Shown here: positions 24,791 through 36,535 of the stretch, in pieces
Position numbering within the stretch: the first letter of the stretch is position 1
Layout of the letters: each line of letters opens with the position of its first letter
DNA from: Rhodovarius crocodyli
GTDB taxonomy: Bacteria; Pseudomonadota; Alphaproteobacteria; Acetobacterales; Acetobacteraceae
Length of the DNA stretch: 64,000 bases
Assembly: GCF_004005855.1 (NCBI RefSeq)
Contig: NZ_SACL01000008.1
Location: 1-64,000 of the forward strand
Reading direction: 5' to 3'
The notes under the pieces: model-generated
What the model saw: the letters and a program-made list of their open reading frames with translations, nothing else
What the model was told of the DNA's origin: nothing
Databases searched by the model: none
Program-made: the position numbers and the translations under genes

Positions 24791-24955
24791 ATTTAGACAA
24801 TCAACCAAAGGTCAATACTAGCATCTGGATACTATTGGATATCGACGATAACACCGCGATCTTACGTGACCACTAATTTTAGTGGCGCGACACCGCCCAA
24901 GGGGCGAAATTTTCGCTTCCACGGCATGGCTTCACAGGCCGGTGATCCCGCCCAT

Positions 24956-25948
<993 letters not shown>

Positions 25949-25951
25949 CGC

Positions 25952-25981
25952 AAAAAGGGCGGCCGGGTTTCCCCGCCGCCC
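25952..25981 (-). terminator. Terminator of the ribosomal alpha operon
   Basis: On the minus strand GGGCGGC pairs with GCCGCCC (25981-25975 and 25963-25957), with a further GGG/CCC inside, followed by TTTTTG (25956-25951). It lies 26 bp after rplQ and almost touches the stop of the convergent monooxygenase gene. Confidence 0.88.
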
Positions 25982-26006
25982 TGATCACGCGCACAGGCGC
26001 AGCGGC

Positions 26007-26426
26007 TTACGCCGCTTCCGCTTCCGCGGCCTCCGGCTTCGGACCGCTGTCCTGGCCCTTGGCGGCCACGTCGCGCTCCACCAGCTCGATCACCGCCATG
26101 GAAGCGGCGTCACCGTAGCGGACACCGGCCTTCAGCACGCGGGTGTAGCCGCCGTTGCGGGCCTTGTAGCGGTCCGCAATGGTGGTGAACAGCTTCTCGA
26201 CGATCGCCTGGTCGCGGATCTGCGCGTAAGCCTGACGGCGAGCGTGCAGCCCACCGCGCTTGCCCAGCGTGATGATCCGCTCGACGTAGGGACGCAGTTC
26301 CTTGGCCTTCGGCAGAGTCGTGGTGATCTGCTCGTGCTTCAGAAGGCTGGTCGCCATGTTGCGGAACATCGCGATGCGGTGCTCCGAGGTGACGCTCAGC
26401 TTCCGGTTGCCCATACCGTGACGCAT
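26007..26426 (-). CDS. rplQ: 50S ribosomal protein L17
   Basis: 139 residues; [20 protein letters not shown] and [10 protein letters not shown]-like [13 protein letters not shown] are the family hallmarks. L17 sits near the exit of the peptide tunnel. The C-terminal 20 residues are a loose Ala/Glu tail beyond the core. It is the last gene of the alpha operon, 19 bp after rpoA. Confidence 0.97.
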   Translation of the reverse strand: MRHGMGNRKLSVTSEHRIAMFRNMATSLLKHEQITTTLPKAKELRPYVERIITLGKRGGLHARRQAYAQIRDQAIVEKLFTTIADRYKARNGGYTRVLKAGVRYGDAASMAVIELVERDVAAKGQDSGPKPEAAEAEAA

Positions 26427-26445
26427 AATACTCTCCTTAGGCCCG

Positions 26446-27462
26446 TCAGAAGGGCTCTTCGATCTTTCGGGCGAGGTCTTCGATGTTCTCGGGGGGCCAG
26501 CCGGCCACGGACATGCCGAGGCCCAGACCCATCGACGCGAGAACTTCCTTGATCTCGTTCAGGGACTTGCGGCCGAAGTTCGGGGTCCGGAGCATTTCCT
26601 GCTCCGTCTTCTGAACCAGGTCGCCGATGTAGACGATGTTGTCGTTCTTCAGGCAGTTCGCGCTGCGGACCGACAGCTCCAGCTCATCAACCTTGCGCAG
26701 CAGGTTGCGGTTGAACGGCAGGTCGTCCTCGACCTTCGCCGTCTCGCGCTCACGCGGCTCGTCGAAGTTGATGAACAGCTGCAGCTGGTCCTGCAGGATG
26801 CGGGCAGCCACAGCCACCGCGTCATCCGGCGCCACCGTGCCGTTCGTCTCCACGTCCAGCACCAGACGGTCATAGTCCGTCTGCTGGCCGACGCGGGTGG
26901 GCTCCACGCGGTAGGCCACGCGGCGCACCGGGGAGTAGATCGCGTCCACCGGGATGTAGCCGATCGGCGCATCCTCGGGGCGGTTCTGGGAGGCCGGCAC
27001 GTAGCCGCGGCCGCCCTGGACCGTGAACTCGATGTTGAGCGTCGCGCCCTCATCCAGCGTGCACAGCACCAGCTCGGGGTTCGCGACCTCGATGTCGGCG
27101 GTGGTCTGGATCTGCGCAGCCGTCACCTCGCCCGGGCCCTTGGCCGTGAGCGTGATGCGCTTCGGGCCGTCCACCTGCATGCGGATGGCCAGCTGCTTCA
27201 CATTGAGGACGATGTCGGTCACGTCCTCACGCACGCCGGGGATGCTGCTGAACTCATGCAGCACGCCGTCGATGCGGATGCCGGTCACGGCCGCGCCCTG
27301 CAGGGAGGACAGCAGCACGCGACGCAGCGCGTTGCCCAGCGTCATGCCGAAGCCGCGCTCGAGCGGCTCGGCGATGATGGTGGCGGTACGGGTGGGGTCC
27401 TGCCCCGGCTCCACGTCCAGCCGTTCCGGCCGGATCAGGGAGCGCCAATTGCGGTCCAGCAC
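26446..27462 (-). CDS. rpoA: DNA-directed RNA polymerase alpha subunit
   Basis: 338 residues from a GTG at 27462, which has GGAG 8 bp upstream and gives the usual start [14 protein letters not shown]; a longer in-frame start would add 29 atypical residues. The N-terminal dimer domain ([18 protein letters not shown]) nucleates polymerase assembly; the C-terminal domain ([34 protein letters not shown]) binds UP elements and activators. Follows rpsK by 56 bp. Confidence 0.97.
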   Translation of the reverse strand: MLDRNWRSLIRPERLDVEPGQDPTRTATIIAEPLERGFGMTLGNALRRVLLSSLQGAAVTGIRIDGVLHEFSSIPGVREDVTDIVLNVKQLAIRMQVDGPKRITLTAKGPGEVTAAQIQTTADIEVANPELVLCTLDEGATLNIEFTVQGGRGYVPASQNRPEDAPIGYIPVDAIYSPVRRVAYRVEPTRVGQQTDYDRLVLDVETNGTVAPDDAVAVAARILQDQLQLFINFDEPRERETAKVEDDLPFNRNLLRKVDELELSVRSANCLKNDNIVYIGDLVQKTEQEMLRTPNFGRKSLNEIKEVLASMGLGLGMSVAGWPPENIEDLARKIEEPF

Positions 27463-27518
27463 TGCGGTATCTCCGAAAGGTTGCGCGGCCTGTAGCGGCC
27501 AAGCCTGACCAGTGATGG

Positions 27519-27914
27519 TCAGACGCGGCGGCGCTTGCGGGGACGGCAACCGTTGTGCGGGATGGGCGTCACGTCACGGATGGCGGTCACGTAGAAGCCC
27601 ACGGACTGCAGGGCGCGCAGCGCGCTCTCACGGCCCGAACCGGGGCCGCTCACCATGATCTCGAGCGTCTCCATGCCATGCTCGCGCGCCTTCCGGCCCG
27701 CGTCCTCGGCGGCCATCTGGGCGGCGTACGGGGTGCTCTTGCGAGAACCCTTGAAGCCCTGCGTGCCCGAGGAGGACCAGGAGATCGCGTTGCCCTGGGC
27801 GTCGGTGATGGTCACGATCGTGTTGTTGAACGTGGCCAGCACATGCGCGACGCCAGAGGAGATGTTCTTCCGCTCCTTCTTGCGAGGGCGGGAGGAGGTT
27901 GCGGGGCGCGCCAT
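27519..27914 (-). CDS. rpsK: 30S ribosomal protein S11
   Basis: 131 residues. [22 protein letters not shown]-like segments and the C-terminal [20 protein letters not shown] are characteristic; S11 forms part of the platform near the mRNA exit. Starts one base after rpsM in the alpha operon. Confidence 0.97.
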   Translation of the reverse strand: MARPATSSRPRKKERKNISSGVAHVLATFNNTIVTITDAQGNAISWSSSGTQGFKGSRKSTPYAAQMAAEDAGRKAREHGMETLEIMVSGPGSGRESALRALQSVGFYVTAIRDVTPIPHNGCRPRKRRRV

Positions 27915-27915
27915 A

Positions 27916-28293
27916 TTACTTGGTCACCTTCTTCTTGCCGGCAACGGCCACGGCCTTGCCCTTGCGGGTGCGGGCGTTCGTGTGGGTGCGCTGACCGCGG
28001 ACCGGCAGGCCGCGGCGATGACGCAGGCCGCGGTAGCAGGCCATGTCCATCAGACGCTTGATGTTCATCGCGACTTCACGGCGGAGGTCACCCTCAACGC
28101 GGTAGTCACGGTCGATCAGCTCACGGATCTTCAGGATCTCGTCGTCGGTCAGCTGATTCACGCGCTTCTCGGAAGCGATCTCCAGAGACTCGCAAATGTC
28201 CTTCGCGTTCTTCGGACCGATTCCGTAGATGTAGCGCAGTGAAATCTCGACCCGCTTATTCGTGGGGATATTCACGCCGGCAATACGCGCCAC
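27916..28293 (-). CDS. rpsM: 30S ribosomal protein S13
   Basis: 125 residues with [19 protein letters not shown] at the start and the basic tail [18 protein letters not shown], which contacts P-site tRNA and the 50S subunit. First gene of the alpha operon, 116 bp downstream of a good promoter. Confidence 0.97.
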   Translation of the reverse strand: MARIAGVNIPTNKRVEISLRYIYGIGPKNAKDICESLEIASEKRVNQLTDDEILKIRELIDRDYRVEGDLRREVAMNIKRLMDMACYRGLRHRRGLPVRGQRTHTNARTRKGKAVAVAGKKKVTK

Positions 28294-28408
28294 TGTCCTG
28301 CTCCTGTCTCAGTTCGGGCGGCGGTGGCCGTGGGCACGGCACCAACCATGAGTAAACGGGTTCACGCGACGAAACGACGCCAGAGCATCGCTGCCGGAGG
28401 AAGGCGGC

Positions 28409-28437
28409 GCACTACACCCGTGGGGGAAAAGAGTCAA
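28409..28437 (-). promoter_or_regulatory. Putative alpha-operon promoter
   Basis: Minus-strand TTGACT (28437-28432), 17-bp spacer, TAGTGC (28414-28409), within the 151-bp gap between adk and rpsM. It gives a leader of about 110 nt and has the same box pattern as the rpsL and ilvB promoters. Confidence 0.55.
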
Positions 28438-28444
28438 CTGCATG

Positions 28445-29092
28445 TCAGTTCCTGAGCAGGGCCGAGAGTTCCTCGGTGACCTGGTTCATTTCTGCCATGC
28501 CGTCGACGGCCTTCAGCTTGCCCTGCGCGCCGTAGAACGGAAGCAAGGGGGCTGTCTGCCGGTGATAGGCCGCCAGGCGGGCGGCGACGGTCTCAGCCTT
28601 GTCGTCCGCCCGGCGGGTAAACTCGGTGCTGCCGCAGGCGTCACAGACGCCGGGCTTGGCCGTGGGCTTGAAGGTATCGTGATACCCCTCGCCGCACTTC
28701 GCACAGGTGAAACGGCCCGAGATGCGCTCGACCAGCGCCGCATCATCGACCTTCAGCTCGATCACGTGATCGATCTGGATGCCCTTCTCCTTGAGCATGG
28801 CATCCAGCGACTCGGCCTGCGGCACGGTGCGCGGGAAGCCGTCCAGGATGAAACCCTTGGCGGCATCCGGCTGCTCGACGCGCTTGGCCAGCATGGCGGT
28901 GATGATGGCGTCGGGCACCAGCTCACCACGCTCCATGATCGCCTTGGCTTCCAGGCCGATGGGGGTGCCCGCCTTGACCTCGGCGCGCAGCATGTCGCCG
29001 GTCGAGATCTGGACGATGCCGAAGGTCTCCTCAAGCCGCTTGGCCTGGGTACCCTTCCCCGCGCCCGGCGGGCCCATGAGAATGAGGTTCAT
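28445..29092 (-). CDS. adk: Adenylate kinase
   Basis: 215 residues. P-loop [10 protein letters not shown] (7-16), NMP-binding TGDMLR, DGFPRT, and a zinc-type lid with two pairs of Cys (CAKC and CDAC). It interconverts ATP plus AMP with 2 ADP. The ATG overlaps the secY stop by one base (TGATG), so its translation is coupled to secY as in many bacteria. Confidence 0.97.
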   Translation of the reverse strand: MNLILMGPPGAGKGTQAKRLEETFGIVQISTGDMLRAEVKAGTPIGLEAKAIMERGELVPDAIITAMLAKRVEQPDAAKGFILDGFPRTVPQAESLDAMLKEKGIQIDHVIELKVDDAALVERISGRFTCAKCGEGYHDTFKPTAKPGVCDACGSTEFTRRADDKAETVAARLAAYHRQTAPLLPFYGAQGKLKAVDGMAEMNQVTEELSALLRN

Positions 29093-30447
29093 CAACGCTT
29101 CCCCTGTCCGCGGCCGCCAAGCCGCGCCTTCTTGATGAGGCCTTCGTACTGGTGCTGGAAGAGGTGCGACTGCACCTGGGCGACCGTATCCATGGTCACC
29201 GTCACCAGGATCAGCAACGAGGTGCCGCCGAAGTAGAAGGGCACGCCGTAGTTGGAGATCAGGATCTCCGGGATGAGGCAGACCACGCAGAGATAGATCG
29301 CACCGATCACGGTCAGGCGCGTCAGCACGCGGTCGAAATACTCCGCCGTATTCGCACCAGGCCGGATGCCGGGGACGAAGCCGCCGTTCTTCTTCAGGTT
29401 CTCCGCGGTCTCCTGCGGGTTGAACACGACGGCCGTGTAGAAGAAGGCGAAGAAGATGATCAGCGCCATGTACAGCAGCATATAGGCCGGGCGGCCGTGC
29501 GCGAGCTGGGCGGCGATCCACTCCAGCCAGGTGTCGGCCGTGGCCTGCTGGGAGAAGCCCGCGATGGTCGCCGGCAGCAGCAGCAGCGAGGAGGCGAAGA
29601 TCGGCGGGATCACGCCGGCGGTGTTGATCTTCAGCGGCAGATGGGTGGCCTCGCCACCGAACATGCGGTTGCCGACCTGGCGCTTGGGGTACTGGACCGG
29701 GATGCGGCGCTGCGCGCGCTCCACGAAGACCACCAGCGCGATCACGGCCAGCGCCGCCGCCAGGAAGAAGATGATGAAGAAGGTCGAGAGCGCGCCGGTG
29801 CGGCCCAGCTCCAGCGTGCTGACCAGCGCGGAGGGCAGATTCGCGACGATACCCGCGAAGATGATCAGCGAGGTGCCGTTGCCCACACCGCGCGAGGTGA
29901 TCTGCTCACCCAGCCACATCAGGAACATGGTGCCGCCGACCAGCGAGACCACGCAGGAAAATCGGAAGAACACGCCAGGATCGGCCACGGCCGAGCCCGT
30001 ATTGCCCCGGATGCCCTCGAGTCCCACAGCGATGCCGTAGGCCTGCACAATGGCGATCACGAGCGTCAGATAGCGCGTGTACTGGTTCAGCTTCTTCCGG
30101 CCCGACTCGCCCTCTTTCTTGAGGGACTCCCAGGACGGGATGGCGGTGGTCAGAAGCTGAATGATGATGCTGGCGGAGATGTAGGGCATGATGTTCAGGG
30201 CGAACACCGTCATGCGGCCCAGCGCGCCGCCGGTGAACATGTCGAACATGCCCAGGATGCCGCCGCCATGCTGGCCCAGCATCTCACCCATCACGGCCGC
30301 GTCCACGCCGGGGACCGGGATGTAGCTGCCGATTCGGTAAACGATGAGCGCACCGAGCGTGAACCAGATGCGGTTCTTCAGCTCCGTCGCCTTGGCCAGA
30401 ACGCCCAGGTTCAGACTGCCCGCCAGTTGTTCAGCCGCTGACGCCAT
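29092..30447 (-). CDS. secY: Protein translocase subunit SecY
   Basis: 451 residues with ten membrane segments; [23 protein letters not shown] at the start (in outline), the plug region [16 protein letters not shown]-like [15 protein letters not shown], and [22 protein letters not shown]. It forms the channel for secreted and membrane proteins with SecE and SecG. Follows rplO after 101 bp that contain a hairpin. Confidence 0.97.
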   Translation of the reverse strand: MASAAEQLAGSLNLGVLAKATELKNRIWFTLGALIVYRIGSYIPVPGVDAAVMGEMLGQHGGGILGMFDMFTGGALGRMTVFALNIMPYISASIIIQLLTTAIPSWESLKKEGESGRKKLNQYTRYLTLVIAIVQAYGIAVGLEGIRGNTGSAVADPGVFFRFSCVVSLVGGTMFLMWLGEQITSRGVGNGTSLIIFAGIVANLPSALVSTLELGRTGALSTFFIIFFLAAALAVIALVVFVERAQRRIPVQYPKRQVGNRMFGGEATHLPLKINTAGVIPPIFASSLLLLPATIAGFSQQATADTWLEWIAAQLAHGRPAYMLLYMALIIFFAFFYTAVVFNPQETAENLKKNGGFVPGIRPGANTAEYFDRVLTRLTVIGAIYLCVVCLIPEILISNYGVPFYFGGTSLLILVTVTMDTVAQVQSHLFQHQYEGLIKKARLGGRGQGKR

Positions 30448-30477
30448 GCGTCCCCACTTCCCTAATCCGCAAAGTTA

Positions 30478-30504
30478 CGGCGCCCGAGAGAATCCCGGGC
30501 GCCG
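30478..30504 (-). promoter_or_regulatory. Hairpin between rplO and secY
   Basis: 9-bp inverted repeat (CGGCGCCCG at 30478-30486, CGGGCGCCG at 30496-30504), 9-nt loop, no T run. Possibly a partial attenuator or an mRNA processing site that lowers secY output relative to the ribosomal genes. Confidence 0.45.
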
Positions 30505-30548
30505 CCCCTATTACACCACCCACCGCGAAAAAGCGCGGGGGGCAGACA

Positions 30549-31031
30549 TCAAGCTTCGGTAGCTTCCGCGCCGATCACGGTCACGGTGCCACCAGCGGCC
30601 TGGATGGCCGCCACGGCCGTCGCCGAAGCGCCGGAGACCGTGATGTTCACCGCACGGGTGATCTGGCCCTGGCCCAGCAGACGCACGCCGGCCAGCTTGG
30701 CCCCCGTGCGCACGATGCCGGAAGCGCGCAGATGGTCTTCCGTCAGCGCCTGGTCGGCGGGCAGACGGCCCTCTTCGATCGCCTTGTCCAGCGCGCCGAG
30801 GTTCAGCGGCGCGTATTCCTTGCGGAACGGGTTCACGAAGCCGCGCTTGGGCAGACGACGGTAGATCGGGAGCTGACCGCCCTCGAAGCCGTTCAGCGAC
30901 ACGCCGGTGCGGGCCTTCTGACCCTTCACGCCGCGGCCACCGGTCTTGCCCTTGCCGGAACCGATGCCACGACCGATGCGCTTGAACTTGTTGCGCGCAC
31001 CCTCGTTGTCGCGGATCTCGTTGAGCTTCAT
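30549..31031 (-). CDS. rplO: 50S ribosomal protein L15
   Basis: 160 residues. Gly/Lys-rich N-terminus ([22 protein letters not shown]) and [18 protein letters not shown] are diagnostic. Late assembly protein of the 50S subunit; starts one base after rpmD. Confidence 0.97.
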   Translation of the reverse strand: MKLNEIRDNEGARNKFKRIGRGIGSGKGKTGGRGVKGQKARTGVSLNGFEGGQLPIYRRLPKRGFVNPFRKEYAPLNLGALDKAIEEGRLPADQALTEDHLRASGIVRTGAKLAGVRLLGQGQITRAVNITVSGASATAVAAIQAAGGTVTVIGAEATEA

Positions 31032-31032
31032 G

Positions 31033-31221
31033 TCAGCTCTCCACCTTCACCAGGTGCGCGACCTTGCGGATCATCCCACGCACGGCGGGGGTGTCCTCGA
31101 GTTCGCTCACGCGGTTCATCTTGTTCAGGCCGAGGCCGATCAGCGTCTCGCGCTGGCCGGGCTTGCGGCCGATGGGGGAACCCACCTGCCGCACCTTCAC
31201 CTTACCGGTCTCTTCAGCCAT
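31033..31221 (-). CDS. rpmD: 50S ribosomal protein L30
   Basis: 62 residues from ATG 31221; [20 protein letters not shown] and [20 protein letters not shown] are typical. The start lies inside the end of rpsE (8-bp overlap), pointing to coupled translation. Confidence 0.95.
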   Translation of the reverse strand: MAEETGKVKVRQVGSPIGRKPGQRETLIGLGLNKMNRVSELEDTPAVRGMIRKVAHLVKVES

Positions 31222-31849
31222 TGACGGCCTCCGCACCCTCTTCGCCCTTCTTGCCGGCGCCGCCGAGGATGTCGCTCACCTTCTTGCCGCGGCGGGTCGC
31301 CACAGCGCGAGGGGAAGTGACGCGCTCGAGCGCGGCAAAAGTGGCCTTGACCATGTTGTGCGGGTTCGTCGTGCCGGTGCACTTGGCGACGACGTCGCCG
31401 ATGCCCAGGCTCTCGAACACCGCGCGCATCGGGCCACCGGCAATGATGCCGGTACCCTGCGGGGCGGCGCGCAGGATGACGCGGCCGGCACCGAAATCGC
31501 CGATCACATCATGATGCAGGGTCCGGCCCTCACGCATCGGCACGCGGATCATCGTGCGCTTCGCACGCTCCGTCGCCTTGCGGATGGCTTCCGGCACCTC
31601 GCGGGCCTTGCCCGCACCCCAGCCCACACGGCCCTTCTGGTCACCCACGACCACCAGAGCGGCGAAGGAGAAGCGACGGCCACCCTTCACCACCTTGGCG
31701 ACGCGGTTGATCGTGACCAGCTTGTCCTTCAGGTCATCGCCTTCCTGACGCTCAGGCTGACGGTTCTCATCGCGGCCGCGGCCACGACCCCGACCACGCC
31801 GGTTCTCCTGATCGCCCGGCTCGCCGCCACTGCGCGGTTCACGTGCCAT
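31214..31849 (-). CDS. rpsE: 30S ribosomal protein S5
   Basis: 211 residues. The core ([27 protein letters not shown], in outline) is preceded by about 38 residues rich in Arg, Gly and Glu ([19 protein letters not shown]), an extension often seen in alphaproteobacteria, and followed by a short acidic/Gly tail. S5 helps keep translation accurate. Confidence 0.97.
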   Translation of the reverse strand: MAREPRSGGEPGDQENRRGRGRGRGRDENRQPERQEGDDLKDKLVTINRVAKVVKGGRRFSFAALVVVGDQKGRVGWGAGKAREVPEAIRKATERAKRTMIRVPMREGRTLHHDVIGDFGAGRVILRAAPQGTGIIAGGPMRAVFESLGIGDVVAKCTGTTNPHNMVKATFAALERVTSPRAVATRRGKKVSDILGGAGKKGEEGAEAVNG

Positions 31850-31860
31850 GTCGGTGTTCC

Positions 31861-32223
31861 TTAGAAGGAGAGACCGCCCTCACGGGCAGCCTCCGCCAGC
31901 GCCTTGACGCGGCCATGATACAGGTAGGGCCCACGGTCGAACACGACCGCGGTGACACCGGCAGCCAGGGCGCGCTCGGCGACGAGCTTGCCCACGGCGG
32001 TCGCCGCGTCCTTGTCCGCGCCGGTCTTCAGCGAACCGCGCATGTCCTTCTCGATCGAGGAGGCGGCGGCCACGGTGTGGCCGGCCTTGTCGTCGATGAC
32101 CTGCGCATAGATGTGCTTGCCGGAGCGATACACCGACAGGCGCGGGCGGCCACCGCTCTTCAGCTTGAGCTGATAGCGGAGGCGCTGGCGGCGGCGATCT
32201 TCCAGAGAGAGCTTCTGGGCCAT
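31861..32223 (-). CDS. rplR: 50S ribosomal protein L18
   Basis: 120 residues; [20 protein letters not shown] and [25 protein letters not shown] (in outline) define it. Binds 5S rRNA. The ATG overlaps the rplF stop by one base (TAATG). Confidence 0.97.
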   Translation of the reverse strand: MAQKLSLEDRRRQRLRYQLKLKSGGRPRLSVYRSGKHIYAQVIDDKAGHTVAAASSIEKDMRGSLKTGADKDAATAVGKLVAERALAAGVTAVVFDRGPYLYHGRVKALAEAAREGGLSF

Positions 32224-32756
32224 TACTTCTTCTTACCCTCCTTCCGGAGGATGGTCTCGTTGTCGTACTTCACGCCCTTGCCCTTATAGGGCTCGGGGCC
32301 GCGGAAGCCACGGATCTCGGCGGCAACCTGACCAACCTGCTGCTTGTCGATGCCTTCCACCTTGATGGCGGTCGGCTTCTCGCAGGTGATCTTGATGCCC
32401 TTCGGCACCGGGTAACGGATCTCATGGCTGTAACCGAGGTTCAGCACCAGATCATTGCCCTGGACAGCGGCGCGGTAACCCGTGCCGTTGATTTCCATCG
32501 ACTTGGAGAAGCCGGCGGAAACGCCCGTCACCATGCCGTTCACCAGGCTGCGGGTCGTGCCCCACAGGGTGCGGCTGCGACGGTCGTCGCCCTTGGGCTT
32601 CACGGCCACGGAGCCGGGAGCGATCTCCACATCCACCTCGTCGGTGAGCGGGAGCGTGAGTTCGCCGAGCTTGCCCTTCGCCACCAGCGTGCGGCCCTGC
32701 AGGGCCACGGTAACGCCAGCCGGGACAGGCACGGGGTATTTGCCGACGCGCGACAT
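32223..32756 (-). CDS. rplF: 50S ribosomal protein L6
   Basis: 177 residues from ATG 32756; starts [15 protein letters not shown] and ends with the hallmark [15 protein letters not shown]. Located near the factor-binding site of the 50S subunit. Confidence 0.97.
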   Translation of the reverse strand: MSRVGKYPVPVPAGVTVALQGRTLVAKGKLGELTLPLTDEVDVEIAPGSVAVKPKGDDRRSRTLWGTTRSLVNGMVTGVSAGFSKSMEINGTGYRAAVQGNDLVLNLGYSHEIRYPVPKGIKITCEKPTAIKVEGIDKQQVGQVAAEIRGFRGPEPYKGKGVKYDNETILRKEGKKK

Positions 32757-32769
32757 GCTTACCCCTCCC

Positions 32770-33168
32770 TCAGAACACGCGCGCGAGCACTTCGCCGCCA
32801 ACATTGGCAGCGCGCGCTTCGACGTCGCTCATCACGCCCTTGGGCGTGGACAGGATCTGGATGCCGAGGCCGTTGTAGAACTTCGGCAGCTCCTTGATCT
32901 TCGAATAGACGCGGCGGCCGGGCTTCGACACGCGCGCAATCTCCTTGATGGCGGGCTCACCCTCGGCGTACTTCAGCTCGATGTCGAGCTGGGACACACC
33001 GGTGCGGACGTCCGTCTTGCGCCAGGCCCGGATATAGCCTTCGCGCTTCAGAACATCGAGCACATCCGCCTTCAGCTGGCTGGCCGGAGCCACGCAACGC
33101 GACTGGCGCGCATGCTGAGCGTTACGGATGCGGGTGAGCATATCCCCGAGCGGATCGGACATGGACAT
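32770..33168 (-). CDS. rpsH: 30S ribosomal protein S8
   Basis: 132 residues (130 if ATG 33162 is used). [15 protein letters not shown] and the late STPKGVMSD segment are characteristic. S8 binds helix 21 of 16S rRNA and, in studied bacteria, represses the spc operon by binding its mRNA near rplE. Confidence 0.97.
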   Translation of the reverse strand: MSMSDPLGDMLTRIRNAQHARQSRCVAPASQLKADVLDVLKREGYIRAWRKTDVRTGVSQLDIELKYAEGEPAIKEIARVSKPGRRVYSKIKELPKFYNGLGIQILSTPKGVMSDVEARAANVGGEVLARVF

Positions 33169-33179
33169 GCGACTATTCC

Positions 33180-33485
33180 TTACCAGCTCGCCTTAACGAC
33201 ACCGGGCAGCTGCCCGGTGTTCGCCATTTCGCGCAGCATGTTGCGGCAGAGCTTGAACTTGCGGTAGTTGCCGCGCGGCCGGCCCGTCACTTCGCAGCGC
33301 AGGCGCACACGCACCTTCGCCCCGTTGCGCGGCAGCTGCGCGAGCTTCAGCGAGGCCTCAAAGCGGTCCTCGATGGGCAGTTCGCGATCCATCACCACAG
33401 ACTTCAGCGCCGCACGCTTCTTGGCGTGCGTCGCGGCGAGCTGGGCGCGCCGGTTGTTCTTCTCGATGGACGAAGTCTTCGCCAT
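33180..33485 (-). CDS. rpsN: 30S ribosomal protein S14
   Basis: 101 residues, the long zinc-free type: no CxxC pairs, but [20 protein letters not shown] is present. Follows rplE after 57 bp that hold a hairpin. Confidence 0.97.
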   Translation of the reverse strand: MAKTSSIEKNNRRAQLAATHAKKRAALKSVVMDRELPIEDRFEASLKLAQLPRNGAKVRVRLRCEVTGRPRGNYRKFKLCRNMLREMANTGQLPGVVKASW

Positions 33486-33503
33486 TTCGGTTCTATCCTC
33501 CGG

Positions 33504-33531
33504 AACCTTTCCCCGCCGAAGCGGGGAGGTT
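33504..33531 (-). promoter_or_regulatory. Hairpin between rplE and rpsN
   Basis: On the minus strand CCCCGC-TTCG-GCGGGG (UUCG tetraloop) is extended by AACCT/AGGTT across a two-base bulge. Such a stable loop in the rplE-rpsN gap could be an mRNA stability element or the S8 feedback site; no T run for termination. Confidence 0.45.
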
Positions 33532-33542
33532 TTCCAAAAAAC

Positions 33543-34211
33543 TTACTTCTGGAAAGGAAGCTCGAAGTGCGTCAGCAGCGCCTTCGCTTCCTTATCGGTC
33601 TTGGCCGTCGTCACGAACGTGATGTCCATGCCGCGAACCTGATCCACCTTGTCGTAGGCGATCTCGGGGAACACGATCTGTTCCTTCAGGCCGAAGGTGT
33701 AGTTACCCCGACCATCGAAACCACGGTTGCCCGGGATGCCGCGGAAGTCACGAACGCGCGGCAGCGCGATGGTGACCAGGCGGTCCAGGAATTCGTACAT
33801 GCGCGAGTGGCGCAGCGTGACCTTGGTGCCGATCGCCTGGCCTTCACGGATCTTGAAACCCGCGATGGCCTTCTTGGCGCGCGTGCGGACCGGCTTCTGA
33901 CCAGCGATCAGGGCCAGGTCGGCCACGGCGGCGTCCAGCTTCTTCTGGTCGCCGGCGGCTTCGCCAACGCCCATGTTGATCACGATCTTCGTCAGCTTCG
34001 GCACTTCCATCGGGTTCTTGAACCCGAATTCGGTCGTCAGCTTCTCGCGGATCTGCTCGCGGTAGACCTTGGCCAGACGGGTCTCGCCAACGCTCGCGGC
34101 CGCAGCGCCAGGCGCCGCCGGAACGTTGTACTGACCGCGACCACCTTCGGTCGGCGCGCCGGGCTTGCCGCCCTTGGCCGCCGGAGCGGCCCCCTTCTTC
34201 GTCCCGCTCAT
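33543..34211 (-). CDS. rplE: 50S ribosomal protein L5 with N-terminal extension
   Basis: 222 residues against about 179 usual. The canonical start ([19 protein letters not shown]) comes only after about 43 residues rich in Ala, Gly, Pro and Lys. The start is fixed by the ATGA overlap with rplX; no other good start occurs within the extension. Core motifs ([27 protein letters not shown]) are intact. L5 binds 5S rRNA and P-site tRNA. Confidence 0.96.
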   Translation of the reverse strand: MSGTKKGAAPAAKGGKPGAPTEGGRGQYNVPAAPGAAAASVGETRLAKVYREQIREKLTTEFGFKNPMEVPKLTKIVINMGVGEAAGDQKKLDAAVADLALIAGQKPVRTRAKKAIAGFKIREGQAIGTKVTLRHSRMYEFLDRLVTIALPRVRDFRGIPGNRGFDGRGNYTFGLKEQIVFPEIAYDKVDQVRGMDITFVTTAKTDKEAKALLTHFELPFQK

Positions 34212-34528
34212 GCGTCGAGCACCTCACCCGAGGCCTTGGAGACGCGGACCTTGCGGCCGTCTTCCAGGACCTTGAAACCAACCCGCACGGGCTTGTCCGA
34301 CTTCGGGTCGATCAGCGCCAGGTTGGAGAGGTCGATGGGAGCCTCTTTCTGGATGATGCCACCCGGCTGCGCCATGCCCGCGGGCTTCTGATGACGCTTC
34401 GCGATGTGGATGCCCTGGACCAGCGCACGGTTCTCTTCCGGGAACACGCGCAGCACTTCGCCGCGCTTGCCCTTGTCGCGACCCGTCAGGACCTGAACCT
34501 TGTCGCCCTTCTTGATCTTGGCGGCCAT
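34208..34528 (-). CDS. rplX: 50S ribosomal protein L24
   Basis: 106 residues. KOW motif at the start ([20 protein letters not shown]) and [10 protein letters not shown]. One of the two proteins that start 50S assembly. Stop overlaps the rplE start by 4 bp. Confidence 0.97.
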   Translation of the reverse strand: MAAKIKKGDKVQVLTGRDKGKRGEVLRVFPEENRALVQGIHIAKRHQKPAGMAQPGGIIQKEAPIDLSNLALIDPKSDKPVRVGFKVLEDGRKVRVSKASGEVLDA

Positions 34529-34530
34529 GG

Positions 34531-34899
34531 TTACAGCACCTCCGGCGCCAGGCTGATGATCTTCATGAACTTCTTCGCACGAAGTTCACGGACCACCGGG
34601 CCAAAGATACGCGTGCCGATCGGCTCGTTCTGCTTGTTCAGCAGGACGGCGGCGTTCTTGTCGAAGCGGATGGCGCTGCCATCGGCGCGGCGAACGGGAT
34701 AGGCCGTGCGCACGATCACGGCGCGCTGCACTTCACCCTTCTTCACCTTACCGCGGGGAATCGCTTCCTGCACGGCCACGACGATGATGTCGCCGACCGA
34801 AGCCACCTTCCGCTTGGAACCGCCCAGCACCTTGATGCACTGAACGCGGCGGGCGCCGGAGTTGTCGGCGACCTCCAGATTGGACTCGACGGAAATCAT
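34531..34899 (-). CDS. rplN: 50S ribosomal protein L14
   Basis: 122 residues, [22 protein letters not shown], the classical start. The ATG overlaps the end of rpsQ by 4 bp. Forms a bridge to 16S rRNA. Confidence 0.97.
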   Translation of the reverse strand: MISVESNLEVADNSGARRVQCIKVLGGSKRKVASVGDIIVVAVQEAIPRGKVKKGEVQRAVIVRTAYPVRRADGSAIRFDKNAAVLLNKQNEPIGTRIFGPVVRELRAKKFMKIISLAPEVL

Positions 34900-35189
34900 G
34901 CGGCAGCCCCTTCAGTCGCAGGCAGCTCGAAACCGGCCGGACGCTCAACGGCATCGCCGTTGCGCGCGATCAGCAGCCAGCTCTTGCGCTTGCTGATGGG
35001 ACGGCACTCCTCGATCGTCACGAGGTCGCCTTCCTTGGCCAGGTTGGCGTCATCATGCGCGGCGTACTTCTTGGAGCGCCGGATGAACTTCTTGTAGAGC
35101 GGATGCATGACGCGACGCTCGACCAAGACGGTGATCGTCTTGTCGGTCTTGTCGCTCACTACCCGCCCGGTGAGGACGCGCTTCGGCAT
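34896..35189 (-). CDS. rpsQ: 30S ribosomal protein S17
   Basis: 97 residues; [20 protein letters not shown] and the [13 protein letters not shown] motif. The C-terminus has about 15 residues beyond the usual end. Early 16S binder. Confidence 0.97.
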   Translation of the reverse strand: MPKRVLTGRVVSDKTDKTITVLVERRVMHPLYKKFIRRSKKYAAHDDANLAKEGDLVTIEECRPISKRKSWLLIARNGDAVERPAGFELPATEGAAA

Positions 35190-35208
35190 AGCCGGGGTCT
35201 CCTCTTCC

Positions 35209-35415
35209 TTAGGCTTTGGCGGCCGCGCGGGAGCGCTCGGCCTGGAGAGTCTTCACACGAGCGATATCGCGCCGCACCGCCTTGATGCGACCCGTACCTT
35301 CGAGCTGGCCAGTAGCACGCTGGAAGCGCAGATTGAACTGCTCCTTCCGCAGATCCAGCAGCATGGCTGCCAGCTCATCCGTGCTCTTGACACGCAGGTC
35401 AGTTGCCTTGGTCAT
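35209..35415 (-). CDS. rpmC: 50S ribosomal protein L29
   Basis: 68 residues from ATG 35415; [20 protein letters not shown] and [21 protein letters not shown] coiled hairpin at the tunnel exit that contacts trigger factor and SRP. Confidence 0.96.
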   Translation of the reverse strand: MTKATDLRVKSTDELAAMLLDLRKEQFNLRFQRATGQLEGTGRIKAVRRDIARVKTLQAERSRAAAKA

Positions 35416-35419
35416 TTTC

Positions 35420-35842
35420 TTACGCCTCTGCGGCGCCCAGACGCGCCACGATCTTCGTCTTGATCGGCAGCTTGGCGGCGCCGAGGTCCAGCGCTTCACG
35501 CGCCGTCTCGGGGCTCACGCCGTCGATCTCGAACATGATGCGGCCGGGCTTCACGCGGGCCACCCAGTACTCCGGCGCACCCTTACCGGAGCCCATGCGG
35601 ACTTCGGCGGGCTTGGTGGAGACGGGCAGGTCCGGGAAGATCCGGATCCACACGCGACCCTGGCGCTTCATGGCGCGGGTGATCGCGCGGCGAGCCGCCT
35701 CGATCTGCCGCGCGGTCACGCGCTCAGGCTCCAGGGCCTTGAGGCCGAAGCCCCCGAAGGACAGGGAGAACCCGCCCTTCGCCACGCCCTTGATGCGGCC
35801 CTTATGGGCCTTGCGATACGTCGTACGCTTCGGCTGAAGCAT
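35420..35842 (-). CDS. rplP: 50S ribosomal protein L16
   Basis: 140 residues; [16 protein letters not shown] at the start and the segments [12 protein letters not shown]-like [17 protein letters not shown] and [14 protein letters not shown]. Sits near the A site. Four bases before rpmC. Confidence 0.97.
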   Translation of the reverse strand: MLQPKRTTYRKAHKGRIKGVAKGGFSLSFGGFGLKALEPERVTARQIEAARRAITRAMKRQGRVWIRIFPDLPVSTKPAEVRMGSGKGAPEYWVARVKPGRIMFEIDGVSPETAREALDLGAAKLPIKTKIVARLGAAEA

Positions 35843-35854
35843 TGTTCACATCCC

Positions 35855-36532
35855 TCAGCGCTGCGGGGCCTGCTCCGCGGCGCGCTTATCCTGCGCCAGC
35901 GGGTCATGCGCCATGATCTCACCCTTGAAGATCCACACCTTGACACCGCAGGTGCCGTAGGTGGTCTTCGCGGTGCCGATCCCGTAATCGATGTCCGCGC
36001 GGAGCGTGTGCAGAGGCACGCGGCCCTCACGGTACCATTCCATGCGGGCGATTTCCGCACCGCCCAGACGGCCGGAGCAGTTGATCCGGATGCCGAGCGC
36101 ACCCAGGCGCATCGCGGACTGCACGGCGCGCTTCATGGCGCGACGGAAGGCCACGCGGCGCTCCAGCTGCTGCGCGATGCTCTCGGCGACCAGGGTCGCG
36201 TCCAGCTCGGGCTTACGGATCTCGAGGATGTTCAGCGAAACCTCGGCCCCGGCGAGCTTCGCCAGGTCCTTGCGCAGAACCTCGATGTCCGCACCCTTCT
36301 TGCCGATCACGACGCCCGGACGGGCAGCGTGGATCGTCACTCGGGGCTTCTTCGCCGGACGCTCGATCACGATCTTCGACACGCCGGCGCCCTTCAGGCG
36401 GGTGTGCAGCGTCTCGCGAAGCTTCACGTCAGAGTGCAGCAGGGAGGAATAGTCCCGGCCGGCGAACCAACGGCTGTCCCAGGTACGGTTGATACCGAGC
36501 CTGAGGCCGATCGGATTGACTTTGTGACCCAT
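35855..36532 (-). CDS. rpsC: 30S ribosomal protein S3
   Basis: 225 residues; [20 protein letters not shown], the KH-domain GXXG region ([12 protein letters not shown]), and the C-terminal [23 protein letters not shown] segment in outline. Part of the mRNA entry helicase. Confidence 0.97.
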   Translation of the reverse strand: MGHKVNPIGLRLGINRTWDSRWFAGRDYSSLLHSDVKLRETLHTRLKGAGVSKIVIERPAKKPRVTIHAARPGVVIGKKGADIEVLRKDLAKLAGAEVSLNILEIRKPELDATLVAESIAQQLERRVAFRRAMKRAVQSAMRLGALGIRINCSGRLGGAEIARMEWYREGRVPLHTLRADIDYGIGTAKTTYGTCGVKVWIFKGEIMAHDPLAQDKRAAEQAPQR

Positions 36533-36535
36533 AGG

